Shown piece after piece: positions 41,062 to 50,114 of a DNA stretch of 64,000 nt (within the stretch, counting starts at the first letter, position 1; every line of letters starts with the position of its first letter). This stretch comes from Nostoc cf. commune SO-36 (GTDB lineage Bacteria > Cyanobacteriota > Cyanobacteriia > Cyanobacteriales > Nostocaceae): NCBI RefSeq assembly GCF_023734775.1, contig NZ_AP025733.1:1-64000 (forward strand). Direction: 5' to 3'. The notes below the pieces were generated by a model that saw only the letters and a list, made by a program, of their open reading frames with translations, had not been told where the DNA came from and ran no database searches. A program made the position numbers and the translations under genes.

Positions 41062-42495
41062 GGCTCTTGCGTTATTTTTATGGTAAAAATTAAAATAATT
41101 ACATTTCAATGAGTAATAATTTTGATTTTTGAAGCCCAGAGTTCTGTGTAGTTAAGAATTTACAGGTTTTTAAATATGTTTAAACACAGTAGATTATATA
41201 ATCTTATTTATAAAAAGCAAAAATTTTAGCGAGTGCTATGAAATTTCCTGTAGAGCAAATCCTGAATCTGCCAGAGATGAAAGTGTTAGACTGTCTTCGC
41301 GTAGCGTCTCGCAGAGAAGAAATTGAAGGCATAGGAATAGTTATAACAATAGAGAAATATGTCAACTATTCTGCTTGTCCTTCGTGTAGGCAAATTACTC
41401 GCAGTATACATCAAAATCATTGGAGGATGATTCATGATTTATCTTGGAGTGAGCAAACAGTGTTATTAAAAATAAATCGTCGCCAATTCAAATGTAACAA
41501 TTGTAAAAAAGTATTTAGCGAAAAACTAGATTTTGTCGATAAAAACAAAGGATATACTAAGAGATTAGCCCAAGACATAGTACAACAAGTATTAGATAGC
41601 AACATTCATAGTGTAGCGAAAAGGAATGACTTAAGTGATGAAGAAGTTGAATCAATGTTAAAAGGGCAAGTATCGCAAATATTAAACATAAACTTAACTC
41701 AAATAAAAAGATTAGGTATAGATGAAATTGCTCTAGTTAAAGGACAAGGGAATTACTTAGCAGTATTAGTAGATTTAGATACTCATAAACCTATAGAAAT
41801 AGTCAAATCAAGGCGGATAGAAGAACTACGTGAAGTCCTTATCAAATGGGGAGTTCAGGTGCTTGAAGAAATCATTGAAGTGAGCATTGATCTCTGGTCT
41901 CCTTATAAAACTTTAGTAGAAGAATTAATGCCCAATGCTAACATAACTGCTGATAGATTTCACGTTATGAAACAAGTAAATGATGAATTAGATACAATGC
42001 GTAAAGCCGAGAAGAAGGCAGCAATATCGCTAGAAAATAAATCCGAAAGAGACAGAATATTAGAAGGATTGAATAAAAGTAAATATAGCTTCATTAAAAA
42101 TGAAGATTCTTTAAATGAAAAGCAAAAAGAGAAATTAAAGGCAGCCCAAGAAGTTTCACCAATTCTTGCTAAAATGCATAGGCTGAAAGAAGAATTCAGA
42201 GATGTATTTGAATCTTGCAAATCTTGGGGAGATAGCATAATTAAATTATTAGATTGGATGCACGATGCACTTTTATATTTTCCGAAAAGTATAGGTACAA
42301 TGATTAGATGGTTTGGTGAAATAGTCGGTTATTTCGATGGTAGAACTACGAGTGGTACTGTTGAAGGAATTAATAATAAACTTAAGTTAATTAAAAGACT
42401 TGGATATGGCTTTCGTAATTTTAGCAATTTTCGACTACGCAGTTTATTAAATTGGCACTTTAGTATTAATTCTCCATAAAAGTAACGCAAGAACC
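41062..42495 (+). mobile_element. ISL3-family insertion sequence
   Basis: 1434 bp. Terminal inverted repeats: left GGCTCTTGCGTTATTTTTAT, right (reverse complement) GGTTCTTGCGTTACTTTTAT. The expected 8-bp duplications are not seen (AGATTACG on the left, TGAATTTT on the right), so the flanks were rearranged after insertion. Likely source of transposase for the MITE at 34044-34204. Confidence 0.85.
41238..42479 (+). CDS. ISL3-family transposase with an in-frame short-repeat insert
   Basis: 413 residues. N-terminal zinc-binding part (C47-x2-C50 in ACPSC; C86-x2-C89 in KCNNC). DDE residues: D162 in LGIDEIALVKGQ, D218 in VSIDLWSPYK, E376 in TSGTVEGINNKLK; RFHVMKQVN and AKRLGYGFRNF-like motifs are typical of ISL3. 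Residues ~19-28 (CLRVASRREE) have no counterpart in the family and come from a GC-rich short repeat (41298-41325) inserted in frame near the N-terminus. Otherwise full length, so activity is possible. Confidence 0.88.
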   Translation: MKFPVEQILNLPEMKVLDCLRVASRREEIEGIGIVITIEKYVNYSACPSCRQITRSIHQNHWRMIHDLSWSEQTVLLKINRRQFKCNNCKKVFSEKLDFVDKNKGYTKRLAQDIVQQVLDSNIHSVAKRNDLSDEEVESMLKGQVSQILNINLTQIKRLGIDEIALVKGQGNYLAVLVDLDTHKPIEIVKSRRIEELREVLIKWGVQVLEEIIEVSIDLWSPYKTLVEELMPNANITADRFHVMKQVNDELDTMRKAEKKAAISLENKSERDRILEGLNKSKYSFIKNEDSLNEKQKEKLKAAQEVSPILAKMHRLKEEFRDVFESCKSWGDSIIKLLDWMHDALLYFPKSIGTMIRWFGEIVGYFDGRTTSGTVEGINNKLKLIKRLGYGFRNFSNFRLRSLLNWHFSINSP

Positions 42496-42517
42496 TGAAT
42501 TTTAAAACAGAGGTTGT

Positions 42518-42679
42518 ATGAACAAAAACAAAAGAGAACTTTTAGCACCTCCGATCTCAAACAAGATTCCCAAAATGCTCCCTGGTAGAGTTAAGCGACG
42601 TTTGTTTTTGGGTGGGTTAATTATTGGGATGTCTGCTGTTACTTTCTGGGGAGGAGAATTCTTCGATACAAATTTTTAG
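42518..42679 (+). CDS. Small membrane-anchored hypothetical protein (53 aa)
   Basis: ATG frame encoding MNKNKRELLAPPISNKIPKM, LPGRVKRRLFLGGLIIGMSA, VTFWGGEFFDTNF. A basic N-terminus is followed by one hydrophobic segment (~29-44). AGAGG lies just upstream of the ATG. It begins 23 bp after the ISL3 element end. No family recognised. Confidence 0.5.
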   Translation: MNKNKRELLAPPISNKIPKMLPGRVKRRLFLGGLIIGMSAVTFWGGEFFDTNF

Positions 42680-42924
42680 GTTTAATCATTTTTCTTAATC
42701 ATCTTTATAGAATATTATAAACCTTCGCTCATCAATAAGAAGAGTAGTTTGATTTTCTATGATGGCTGCTAATTAAGGAGATTATCATAACTTTAGTGTT
42801 AAGTTTGTAGTGAGGAAATGGCATTAATTAAATTAGGTTTATTTCCGCGTATATAGAGCATAACAAAAAGGTTTCTTCGCTTAAAAGTGCGGTTTGAGGT
42901 GATTATCCCGAAATTAGAATAACT

Positions 42925-43185
42925 TCAGTCTTTTGCCAATGGCTCCTCACCAATTCCCAGTCCCTTCTTACTGCGCTTTAGCTGTTTCCAAAGTTCCTTA
43001 ATTTGCTGATAAGCATCTTCTGGTTCAAGCTTACCATTGCTTTCTAAACTGGTGATCATGCCAACTTTTTGAGCAAATTCTTGTAAGTTAGCATTAAACA
43101 CTAAGTTTTCTGGTTTAACTTGTCCGTAGTAGCGACCACGAGGGGAAATGAATTTATCTTTGTCTTCCTCATGAGACTGATTCAT
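42925..43185 (-). CDS. Conserved cyanobacterial small protein (DUF7219-like)
   Basis: 86 residues: FISPRGRYYGQVKPENLVFN, ANLQEFAQKVGMITSLESNG, KLEPEDAYQQIKELWKQLKR SKKGLGIG. The RxRYYGxxKPENLVFNANLQEFAQ motif is very characteristic of a short cyanobacterial family that I recall as DUF7219. Function unknown. GGGAGGTGAGG precedes the ATG. Monocistronic. Confidence 0.75.
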   Translation of the reverse strand: MNQSHEEDKDKFISPRGRYYGQVKPENLVFNANLQEFAQKVGMITSLESNGKLEPEDAYQQIKELWKQLKRSKKGLGIGEEPLAKD

Positions 43186-43767
43186 GACCTCACCTCCCTA
43201 CTAATAAGTTTTCACCAATAATGTCAATCCAGTTTCAACTATCTCCTTAGCACTTTCACAAAAATACTTACTGAGTTATTCACATTAATATAGTATATAA
43301 ATTTACTATAATCATTTTTTACAAGCATTCAGTTTATACTTTAGCAACTATTTATACCTCTGGATAAGTACTGCAAATCTTGCCTACAGCGATCGCATGA
43401 AGCACTGCATGAGGTCAATCGCTCCAAAACCCACTCTCATCACTGCGGCTATCTCCTGATATCCCTTGACAGCATAGATCATATTCGTGCATTGCCCCTG
43501 CTGATCTCAAGGGCTGCGATCGCAACGCAACCAAGAGAAATCAACTTCTCATTTTCGCCTTTGTATGCAGAGAAGAAAAAATCGTCGTTTTGAGTAACTA
43601 TCCTCTGAAGGGGTAATTGAGGGGCTACACCCGCATTTCTCACAACCTTCAGGCGTTTGATCGAGCAGAGGAGCGGAGGGGCAGAGGAGAAAGAACTCGG
43701 CAAAATGTCTCGGATTCGCTAATACAGCACTTGTATTCTAGGATATCCGTTCTTTGTGAAGAGCCAA
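43186..43767. other. Long intergenic region
   Basis: About 580 bases with HIP1 sites near 43388 and 43516 and a purine-rich stretch near 43672-43695 (GAGGAGCGGAGGGGCAGAGG). Frames on either strand here look like noise. No RNA gene recognised. Confidence 0.4.
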
Positions 43768-44055
43768 ATGATTCCTATAGATGTGAAACTACTCATCAAA
43801 AAAACCTCTAACCCAATCCGCAATAAAACAGAACTAACCCCACCACCGACTGAACCCATTGAGATTCCTGAGAGCCAAAATATTTCTGAAACAGTGATTG
43901 AACCAAATCCACCTGTGTACATTGAAGACTACGTTTCCGAATCCGAATCCGAATACATTTCAGAACACTATCGCCCCCTACGCTCTATTGGCAACTCTGG
44001 GTGGCAACCATCTGATGTGTGGCGCGAGTTGAGGGTTGATGATTTCTGCGGGTAA
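43768..44055 (+). CDS. Hypothetical protein sharing a C-terminal motif with 57460-57750
   Basis: About 95 residues from ATG 43768 (an in-frame GTG at 43756 is possible). The N-terminal part is Pro/Glu/Thr-rich (ELTPPPTEPIEIPESQNISE) and likely disordered; the middle is acidic (YVSESESEYISEHY). The C-terminal 21 residues, RSIGNSGWQPSDVWRELRVD plus DF, are nearly identical to the end of the protein at 57460-57750. The rest of the two proteins differ, so the tail is the functional part, perhaps a docking or binding peptide (inference). Confidence 0.65.
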   Translation: MIPIDVKLLIKKTSNPIRNKTELTPPPTEPIEIPESQNISETVIEPNPPVYIEDYVSESESEYISEHYRPLRSIGNSGWQPSDVWRELRVDDFCG

Positions 44056-44414
44056 ATTAAGCTCTGGCTGAATAGAAATTAATATATCATGCTAAATTAC
44101 CTTCAAAAAAGCTATAAAAGCCTTACTAGGCAAGAAAAATAAACGTTAACTAGTTATTTTTTATGGGTTTAGCACTGATTCGGGCTTTTGAGCTTTATTG
44201 TCGAGCCTAGTTTTGATATCTAACTAATAATTTGGCATAACAGCTAATGATTTATCAGTGAAGTTTTGGGCTGCAAGTAAATACTCTGGTGAGGGATGTG
44301 CTAAAAATAGTTTTCCGGCAAGTATGCTGTGGTTAACATCTATATATTTGTTAAGTATTGCACAAGGCATTTAAAGTCTAGATAATTCATTAAATTTAAT
44401 TATTAGGGCAAGTC
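44056..44414. other. Intergenic region, nothing firm
   Basis: AT-rich. A short stretch near 44122 (CCTTACTAGGCAAGAAAAAT) resembles internal sequence of the MITE at 34044-34204, so it may be an old IS scar. Confidence 0.35.
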
Positions 44415-44618
44415 ATGAACAAAAAATGGGCTATCAAACGAATCACAATAAATCTTGCATCAGTTGAAAGCGAAAAACTTGAACGATATTGTGCAATGAC
44501 AGGTAGACCTGCAACTGATGTGATTCGGCAGTTGATTCGCTCTCTCTCCATAACGGAGTTGTCAGCGTCTGAACAGACTACACCTACGCTAAAATATGAT
44601 GTTCCCATTTTGAAATAA
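44415..44618 (+). CDS. Ribbon-helix-helix small protein
   Basis: 67 residues: KRITINLASVESEKLERYCA, MTGRPATDVIRQLIRSLS, a beta strand plus two helices typical of MetJ/Arc/CopG DNA-binding proteins. Such proteins act as dimeric repressors or antitoxins; no toxin gene follows. Its 3' end overlaps the convergent dinB gene by 30 bp. Confidence 0.7.
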   Translation: MNKKWAIKRITINLASVESEKLERYCAMTGRPATDVIRQLIRSLSITELSASEQTTPTLKYDVPILK

Positions 44619-45713
44619 TGGCAATTGAATTACTTGGGTTTGTTTGGCGTTATCCAAATTGGACAAGGAAATGCCCAGTAACCTAATACTGCGGTTTTCC
44701 AAATCAATCGACTCAAACAGTGCTTTAGCTATCTCAAAAATCGTAGAGAGTTCACTAATTGGAGCAAGCATTGTTTTACTGCGGGTTATCTGATGATAGT
44801 CAGAAAACTTGACTTTTAACGTTAACGTGCGACCTCGCGTTTCGTGCTGCTCTAAGCGTTGCTCGACAATTTGGGCAATCTGTTCGAGTTGTTGCAACAT
44901 CTGACTGATATCGCTTAAGTCTTGTGCAAACGAGGTTTCTGCACCGATGGACTTGCGAACCCGATTCGCCTCAACTGGGCGGTCATCTTCTGCCCTGGCA
45001 ATCTTATAGTAATAATTCCCTGCTTTCCCAAAATGGTGTGTTAACTCCAAGGGCGAACGCTCTTTCAAATCTGCGCCAGTATGAATGCCGAGCGAATGCA
45101 TCTTCGCCGCCGTAACTTCTCCTATACCGTGGAATTTTTCAATCGCTAGCTGTTCTACAAAGGCGATCGCATCCTCCGGTAAAATAACCGTTAGTCCATT
45201 GGGCTTGTTCTGCCCTGATGCCATTTTTGCAAGAAACTTGTTAATCGACACACCTGCGGTTGCCGTCAACTGAGTTTCCTGAACAATTGCAGTTTTGATG
45301 TGTCTTGCGATAGTAGAAGCGTAGGGGATGTTTTGCCTATTCTCAGTAACATCAAGGTATGCCTCATCTAGTGCAACTCCTTCCACTAAATCACTGTAGC
45401 GTTTAAAGATAGCGTGGATTGAAGTGGAAATATCTCGGTAAACGTCGAATCTCGGTCTGACAAAGATAAGTCCAGGGCATTTGGCAAAAGCGGTTATGGA
45501 AGGCATCGCGGAATGAATGCCAAACTTCCTCGCTTCATAACTGGCGGCTGCAACCACGCCTCGTTGATTCGGGCTGCCACCGACGACTAACGGTTTACCT
45601 CGGTAGCTAGGGTTATCTCGCTGTTCTACTGATGCGTAGAAAGCGTCCATATCTACATGGATAATTTTTCTAGTTGTAGCAACTGATTCTTGCCCCAAGG
45701 GTAGCTCCACCAC
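44589..45713 (-). CDS. dinB: DNA polymerase IV (DinB, Y family)
   Basis: 374 residues. Catalytic acids: IIHVDMDAFYASVE (D21, D23) and VEGVALDEAYLDVT (D116, E117; the usual SIDE is ALDE here). Little-finger domain VRKSIGAETSFAQDL and TLTLKVKFSDYHQITRS are present. The C-terminus carries a beta-clamp-binding QLPLF (365-369). Role: error-prone translesion synthesis. Complete length. No LexA box was recognised upstream. It faces the RHH gene and follows a Rieske pseudogene on the same strand. Confidence 0.95.
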   Translation of the reverse strand: MVELPLGQESVATTRKIIHVDMDAFYASVEQRDNPSYRGKPLVVGGSPNQRGVVAAASYEARKFGIHSAMPSITAFAKCPGLIFVRPRFDVYRDISTSIHAIFKRYSDLVEGVALDEAYLDVTENRQNIPYASTIARHIKTAIVQETQLTATAGVSINKFLAKMASGQNKPNGLTVILPEDAIAFVEQLAIEKFHGIGEVTAAKMHSLGIHTGADLKERSPLELTHHFGKAGNYYYKIARAEDDRPVEANRVRKSIGAETSFAQDLSDISQMLQQLEQIAQIVEQRLEQHETRGRTLTLKVKFSDYHQITRSKTMLAPISELSTIFEIAKALFESIDLENRSIRLLGISLSNLDNAKQTQVIQLPLFQNGNIIF

Positions 45714-45728
45714 AAGCAGTCTCGTTTA

Positions 45729-46062
45729 TTACGCACTATTGACTTGTTGAGGAATCCTTTGACAATTTCCATCTCCAGAAAAACCCCAACCGTGATAAGG
45801 ACATTCCAAAAGCCCATCGTCACTAATTCTGCCTTCAGACAACGGTGCTAAACGATGAGGACACTGGTCTTCAAAGCTTCTCCAAGATTGGGCAAGTTTA
45901 TCCCACCAAATTACAATATCTCTTCCCAACACTGTAAAAGGGGTTGGTTTTGATTTGTCTAAGTCCTGTAGGTAATGGATGGGATACCATGTCTCTTTAC
46001 AATCAAAACTATTGGATCGCTGCCGCCCCCAGGCTGTTTTGAGTGAAAACTATCTCTGACAT
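45729..46062 (-). pseudogene. Rieske oxygenase N-terminal fragment (pheophorbide a oxygenase-like)
   Basis: The minus strand begins MSEIVFTQNSLGAAA, then in a shifted frame FDCKETWYPIHYLQDLDKSK, VLGRDIVIWWDKLAQSWRSF, EDQCPHRLAPLSEGRI, LLECPYHGWGFSGDGNCQRI PQQ and a stop. The Rieske 2Fe-2S ligands CPHR and CPYHGW are intact, but one frameshift lies near the N-terminus and the catalytic mononuclear-iron domain is absent. Relatives are plant/cyanobacterial PaO-type oxygenases. Confidence 0.8.
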
Positions 46063-46287
46063 TAACTTCTTTCTCAAGCATTTTTGATGTTTATTGACTT
46101 TTATTGCCCACTCTAAGATTTATTTTAGCTATTATGAACATTGGCTGTATGGCGATCGCATTTCCTAGTCAAGGGGCAAGAGGAAAACTGTATTGCATAA
46201 TAGCCGGAAGCTCTGTATCCGCCGATATCAATATGGAATTAGACATCATAACTATAGTTAATCCGATTGCCAAAGCAACACTAATTG
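46063..46287. other. Intergenic region
   Basis: About 225 bases with one HIP1 site. A plus-strand frame here (46104-46298) has no ribosome site or family support and is not called. Confidence 0.35.
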
Positions 46288-46956
46288 CTATTTTTTAGAC
46301 TTTTTGTGAAGAGTAGGGTCAACTAACCGATATGATTGGTCAGATTCACTCGTCGGAGGAAACGGATTTCCAGCAGTTGATGTTACCTCTAGCCCTGTGC
46401 CTTTTCCATTAGAATTGATTACTTCGTACTGTCCGCTAATGGGAGTGCGTTCCCCTGGAATATACAATGAAGATTGAGCCTCCAATGTTTGATCACCTGA
46501 CTGGCTTAACTGTGCAGTGCCAGCAGTATAAATTAGAGAAAACTGCCTCATAATTTCAAAACCTGGAACATAACCGCCGTGGAACGGTATTTCTAATAGT
46601 TGACTGAGCGCCCCTTTAATTTCTGAGATTGGTTTAAGCAGTTTTTCGTTGTCCTGGCTCCATCTAATAATTTCTGCATCTAGCAATTCTTGAAACTCAA
46701 GAGCGTGTAACGTCGCATCCTCTGAGGAAGTTTGGCTATCTATAACAATCGATAACTTGAGAGTAAACAAAAGTTTCGTTTGTATTTGTGAAGAATCATC
46801 ATTAGAGGTAACTTGCGTACAATACTCGTCTACATGAAAACCAAACTGAGCCTTAAAATGGGAAAAACTCTGTGTTTAAAGTTTTTGACTAAGATATGGT
46901 AGCAATCCAGTGTCTGGATCTAATAAAATTTGACGGATGATTGGTGTTTGTATCAT
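46288..46956 (-). pseudogene. YjzC-like C-terminal domain protein with in-frame stop
   Basis: From the ATG at 46956 the frame reads MIQTPIIRQILLDPDTGLLP, YLSQKL, a TAA (46876-46878), then without frame change TQSFSHFKAQFGFHVDEYCT and on into the uninterrupted frame to 46288. The C-terminal ~55 residues (SSLYIPGERTPISGQYEVIN, GLEVTSTAGNPFPPTSESDQ, SYRLVDPT) resemble YjzC-like proteins (PGExAPxSGxY...GxxFPPT). The N-terminal part is unassigned. Either one nonsense mutation has cut the gene, or the shorter downstream part is used from an internal start at 46770. Confidence 0.6.
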
Positions 46957-47519
46957 AAATACTCTACAAATTTTAAATTAGACGTTTTCTTGACCAACAA
47001 TTTCACCAGATTCAGCACTTTGAGGCATCCATCAAACTGACGAGAGTTAGCTCAATCGCTCTACCGATTTACTTAAAACATCTTTGGTGCTGCTTTTTTG
47101 CCAGATAATTGGTAAATTCTTCACCAAAGCAATGCCTTCGCCAATTTACGAGGCTGAATTGATGTATTAACGTCCTGTTCTCAAAGGTCTGGCAAAAACA
47201 ATAAGCCTTAAAAATTCCTTCAAAGTTCCCTACAAGCATTTGTTTGCGTATTGCACGCAGTATAAAAATCAAGAACAAAATCTACCTGAAGGTAAAGGCT
47301 GAAACAGCCAGCTAAACCATAGGCTAGAAGGGTTTGTAATTAACATAATCGCAATTAAATGTCAGATAGATTTTAAAACGGCGATTAAAATTGCCTGCGC
47401 TTTACCCCATGTCTGAATGGCACGCTTGTAAAGGGAAAATCGTTGAGGCAGCAGGGGTGCAACTTGTATTTCATTGCCGATTTGTTAATAAATTTATTCA
47501 AAAGTTGAGAAGTAAGCTA
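46957..47519. other. Intergenic region with a dispersed repeat
   Basis: Holds the third copy of the ~100-bp dispersed repeat (about 47128-47225; ATGCCTTCGCCAATTTACGA ... GGCAAAAACAATAAGCC), see 35017 and 40743. Otherwise nothing recognised. Confidence 0.45.
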
Positions 47520-47649
47520 GTAGTGTACCAACCCAAAATTGCTACGTGGAGGTAAGCAAGGGAGCAGGGGAGAAACTTGCAGTAAGTCTTTCCCCCCTGC
47601 CCCTCTGCTCCTCTGCTGACCACAACGCAAAGTTTCCTTGTCCGACTAC
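47520..47649. mobile_element. IS630-type MITE
   Basis: 130 bp between TA dinucleotides (47518-47519, 47650-47651). Ends GTAGTGTACCAACCCAAAAT and, reverse-complemented, GTAGTCGGACAAGGAAACTT resemble the ends of the IS630 element at 33495-34866 (GTAGTCTGCCAAGG...AACTTTG). The interior has a purine/pyrimidine inverted repeat (GGGAGCAGGGG / CCCCTCTGCTCC). Non-coding. Confidence 0.75.
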
Positions 47650-47739
47650 TAGGACGATCAATTTTTTAGCGATCACAGCTAGAACACAAGAGATTATGGC
47701 TTAAATAATACCCCAACTGAAACTAACGAGGTTTTTTCA

Positions 47740-49254
47740 ATGACAACTACAAAATCTAATCGTACAACTAGTTCAAATCCTAGTAAATCACCTGTTCCCT
47801 ACACAGGATTTGATCGCCTGTTTATTGGCGGACGTTGGGTTACAGGCCGTTCCGAACACAAATTGCAGCCCATCAACCCATACTCCCGAGACGTGATTAT
47901 AGAAATTCCGGCGGCGGACAAACGAGACTTAGAAGATGCTTATCAAGAAGCACAGCGTACTCAAGTGGCATGGGCAGAGGCTTTGCCGAGTGAGCGATCG
48001 CTGATTATGCGTCGTGCAGCTGATATTATGGATGCCCGTCGTGAGGAAATGATTTCGTGGTCGATTCGGGAAGCAGGTAGCCCGCGCAAGAAGGCAATGC
48101 TGGAATGGAAAGCAGCGCGTGATGTCATGGAACAAGCTGTTTCGGCTCCTTATGGTGCCCAGGGGCGCATTCTTCCCTCTGATATTCCAGGTAAAGAAAG
48201 CCGAGTTTATCGCCGTCCAGTGGGTGTAGTCGCTGTAGTCAGTCCGTGGGACTTTGCCCTCAACCTCGCCAATCGCTCGATTGCCCCCGCCCTTGCACTA
48301 GGCAATGCGGTAGTGCTGAAACCACCCTCGAATACTCCCGTCACAGGTGGTCTGATCTTTGCCAAGATATTTGAGGAAGCGGGACTTCCTGCCGGTGTGT
48401 TTAGCGTTGTGGCAGGATCAGCCAGTGAGATTGGAGATGCATTTGTGAGCCACCCTATCCCACGTGTGATTACCTTTACCGGCTCGACAAAAGCAGGCCG
48501 ACATATTGGGGAACTGACAATGACTAGCCCCATCATGAAACGGGCTTCCCTTGAGCTTGGGGGTAACAATCCACTGGTGGTTTTAGACGATGCCGATCTG
48601 GAACTGGCGGTAAAGGCTGCTGTGTTTGGTAAGTTCTTAAACTCAGGTCAGATCTGCATGAGTATTAATCGGCTAATTGTTGATGAGCGGGTGCATGATG
48701 AGTTTGTCAATCGCTTTGTCGATCGCGTCCGTAATCTAAAGATAGGCGACCCGAATCAGGCAGATACTGACATCGGCCCGATTATTAATGAAGCTCAGTT
48801 GAATTCACATATCAAGCATATTCAGAAGGCGCATCAAGAAAGTGCCCGTCAATTGCTCGGCGGCAACCCGGATGGACTAATGCTCCCGCCACACGTCTTT
48901 GTCGATGTCAACAATCAGATGTCAGTGGCACGTGAGGAGATGTTTGGGCCTATCGCCTCCATCATCAAAGTTCGCAATGAGGCAGAAGCATTACAAGTGG
49001 CGAATGATACTGAGTATGGCTTATCAAGTGCCGTATTTACCCGTGATGAGGGACGTGGGCTGCGTTTTGCACGCTCAATGCAAGCGGGGATGACGCATAT
49101 CAACGATCAGACAGTAAACGACCTAGCGAATGCTCCCTTTGGTGGCGAAAAAAATAGTGGCATAGGACGTTTTGGTGGTGATTGGGCAATTGAGGAGTTC
49201 ACCACCGATCATTGGATTACTGTGCAGCAGGCTCCGCGCACTTATCCCTTGTGA
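47740..49254 (+). CDS. Aldehyde dehydrogenase (benzaldehyde/vanillin type)
   Basis: 504 residues. NAD(P)-binding VVSPWDFALNLANRSIAPAL and TFTGSTKAGR; general base E272 in SLELGGNNP; nucleophile C306 in NSGQICMS; C-terminal EEMFGPIASI and APFGGEKNSGIGRFGG. It is closest in motif style to aromatic or semialdehyde dehydrogenases. Reaction: NAD(P)-dependent oxidation of an aldehyde to the acid; substrate not determined. The first ~22 residues are Ser/Thr-rich and probably disordered. Stand-alone gene; GAGG lies about 10 nt before the ATG. Confidence 0.92.
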   Translation: MTTTKSNRTTSSNPSKSPVPYTGFDRLFIGGRWVTGRSEHKLQPINPYSRDVIIEIPAADKRDLEDAYQEAQRTQVAWAEALPSERSLIMRRAADIMDARREEMISWSIREAGSPRKKAMLEWKAARDVMEQAVSAPYGAQGRILPSDIPGKESRVYRRPVGVVAVVSPWDFALNLANRSIAPALALGNAVVLKPPSNTPVTGGLIFAKIFEEAGLPAGVFSVVAGSASEIGDAFVSHPIPRVITFTGSTKAGRHIGELTMTSPIMKRASLELGGNNPLVVLDDADLELAVKAAVFGKFLNSGQICMSINRLIVDERVHDEFVNRFVDRVRNLKIGDPNQADTDIGPIINEAQLNSHIKHIQKAHQESARQLLGGNPDGLMLPPHVFVDVNNQMSVAREEMFGPIASIIKVRNEAEALQVANDTEYGLSSAVFTRDEGRGLRFARSMQAGMTHINDQTVNDLANAPFGGEKNSGIGRFGGDWAIEEFTTDHWITVQQAPRTYPL

Positions 49255-49513
49255 TTAAGCCCAAGCAGTAGAAGTAATTTACCAAACTTTAACACTCACT
49301 GAACCTTCTACGTTAAAAACAGCGGCAATAACTCCAAGCTGCTGTTTTGACGACAGTAGCAAGGAAGGTGGTTTCACCATTTTTTTATAGCAAGGGACGG
49401 GGACTGGGGACTGGGTGAAAAGCCTTTTTGTGTCTAAGTTTTATCGTCTGTTGATGTCTTAACCACCAAGGCTTGTGCTATAAAATTGCTTGTAATTCGT
49501 TCATAAAATATGC
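49255..49513. other. Intergenic region
   Basis: Contains a purine-rich run (49393-49415, GGGACGGGGACTGGGGACTG) common in Nostoc intergenic repeats. No gene recognised. Confidence 0.4.
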
Positions 49514-49959
49514 TTATCGTGTCGGATCGTCACTGACTTGAACAATCAGCTTGCCGAAGTTTTTCCCTTGTAGTAAGCCGATGAAGGCGTGCGGGGAGTT
49601 TTCCAGTTTCTGTACAACATCTTCCTTGTACTTGAGCTTACCTTCTTGCAACCACCCAGAAACATCTTTGACAAACTCTGCCTGCCGATGTTGGTAATCA
49701 CCCACAAGAAATCCTTTGATTAACGCCCGTTTAACCAACAGCGGCATTAAATTAGGGCCAGGAGGAGAATTTTCAGCATTATACTGTGAGATTAAACCAA
49801 CCAATGGGATTCTTGCTCCTTGATTAATGTGCTGCAACACCGCTTCTAAAATAGGGCCAGCTGTATTGTCAAAGTAAATATCCACCCCGTGTCGCTCTCT
49901 TTCGGTTCTCCAACCGGACGGCTTTTGAGTAAGATTTGTTGGTTAATTGAACTAGTCAT
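49514..49959 (-). pseudogene. Zn-independent NADP oxidoreductase with internal deletion
   Basis: The first 20 codons from ATG 49959 read MTSSINQQILLKSRPVGEPK ES, the usual start of the medium-chain NADP-dependent oxidoreductase (prostaglandin reductase/CurA-like) family. The sequence then jumps to its C-terminal third: GVDIYFDNTAGPILEAVLQH, RIPLVGLISQYNAEN, LIKGFLVGDYQHRQAEFVKD, YKEDVVQKLENSPHAFIGLL, GKNFGKLIVQV. About 200 codons, including the cofactor-binding domain, are missing and the two parts are in different frames. Confidence 0.8.
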
Positions 49960-50114
49960 TGGTTGTGCCTGTTTATTTGCTCGTTTTTTCTATCAAAACT
50001 ACAAGTCGTCTTACAATACCTTTGTTACCGAGAAATTGGGTCTAAAGCCCCGTCATAAAGGACGGCTTTATATTCTATTATTTTATCTGCAATATTCCGT
50101 GATAAAATAATTAG

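Noticed and set aside
46104..46298. Plus-strand frame of 64 codons with a hydrophobic start
   Set aside because: TTG start, no ribosome site, no recognisable relatives.
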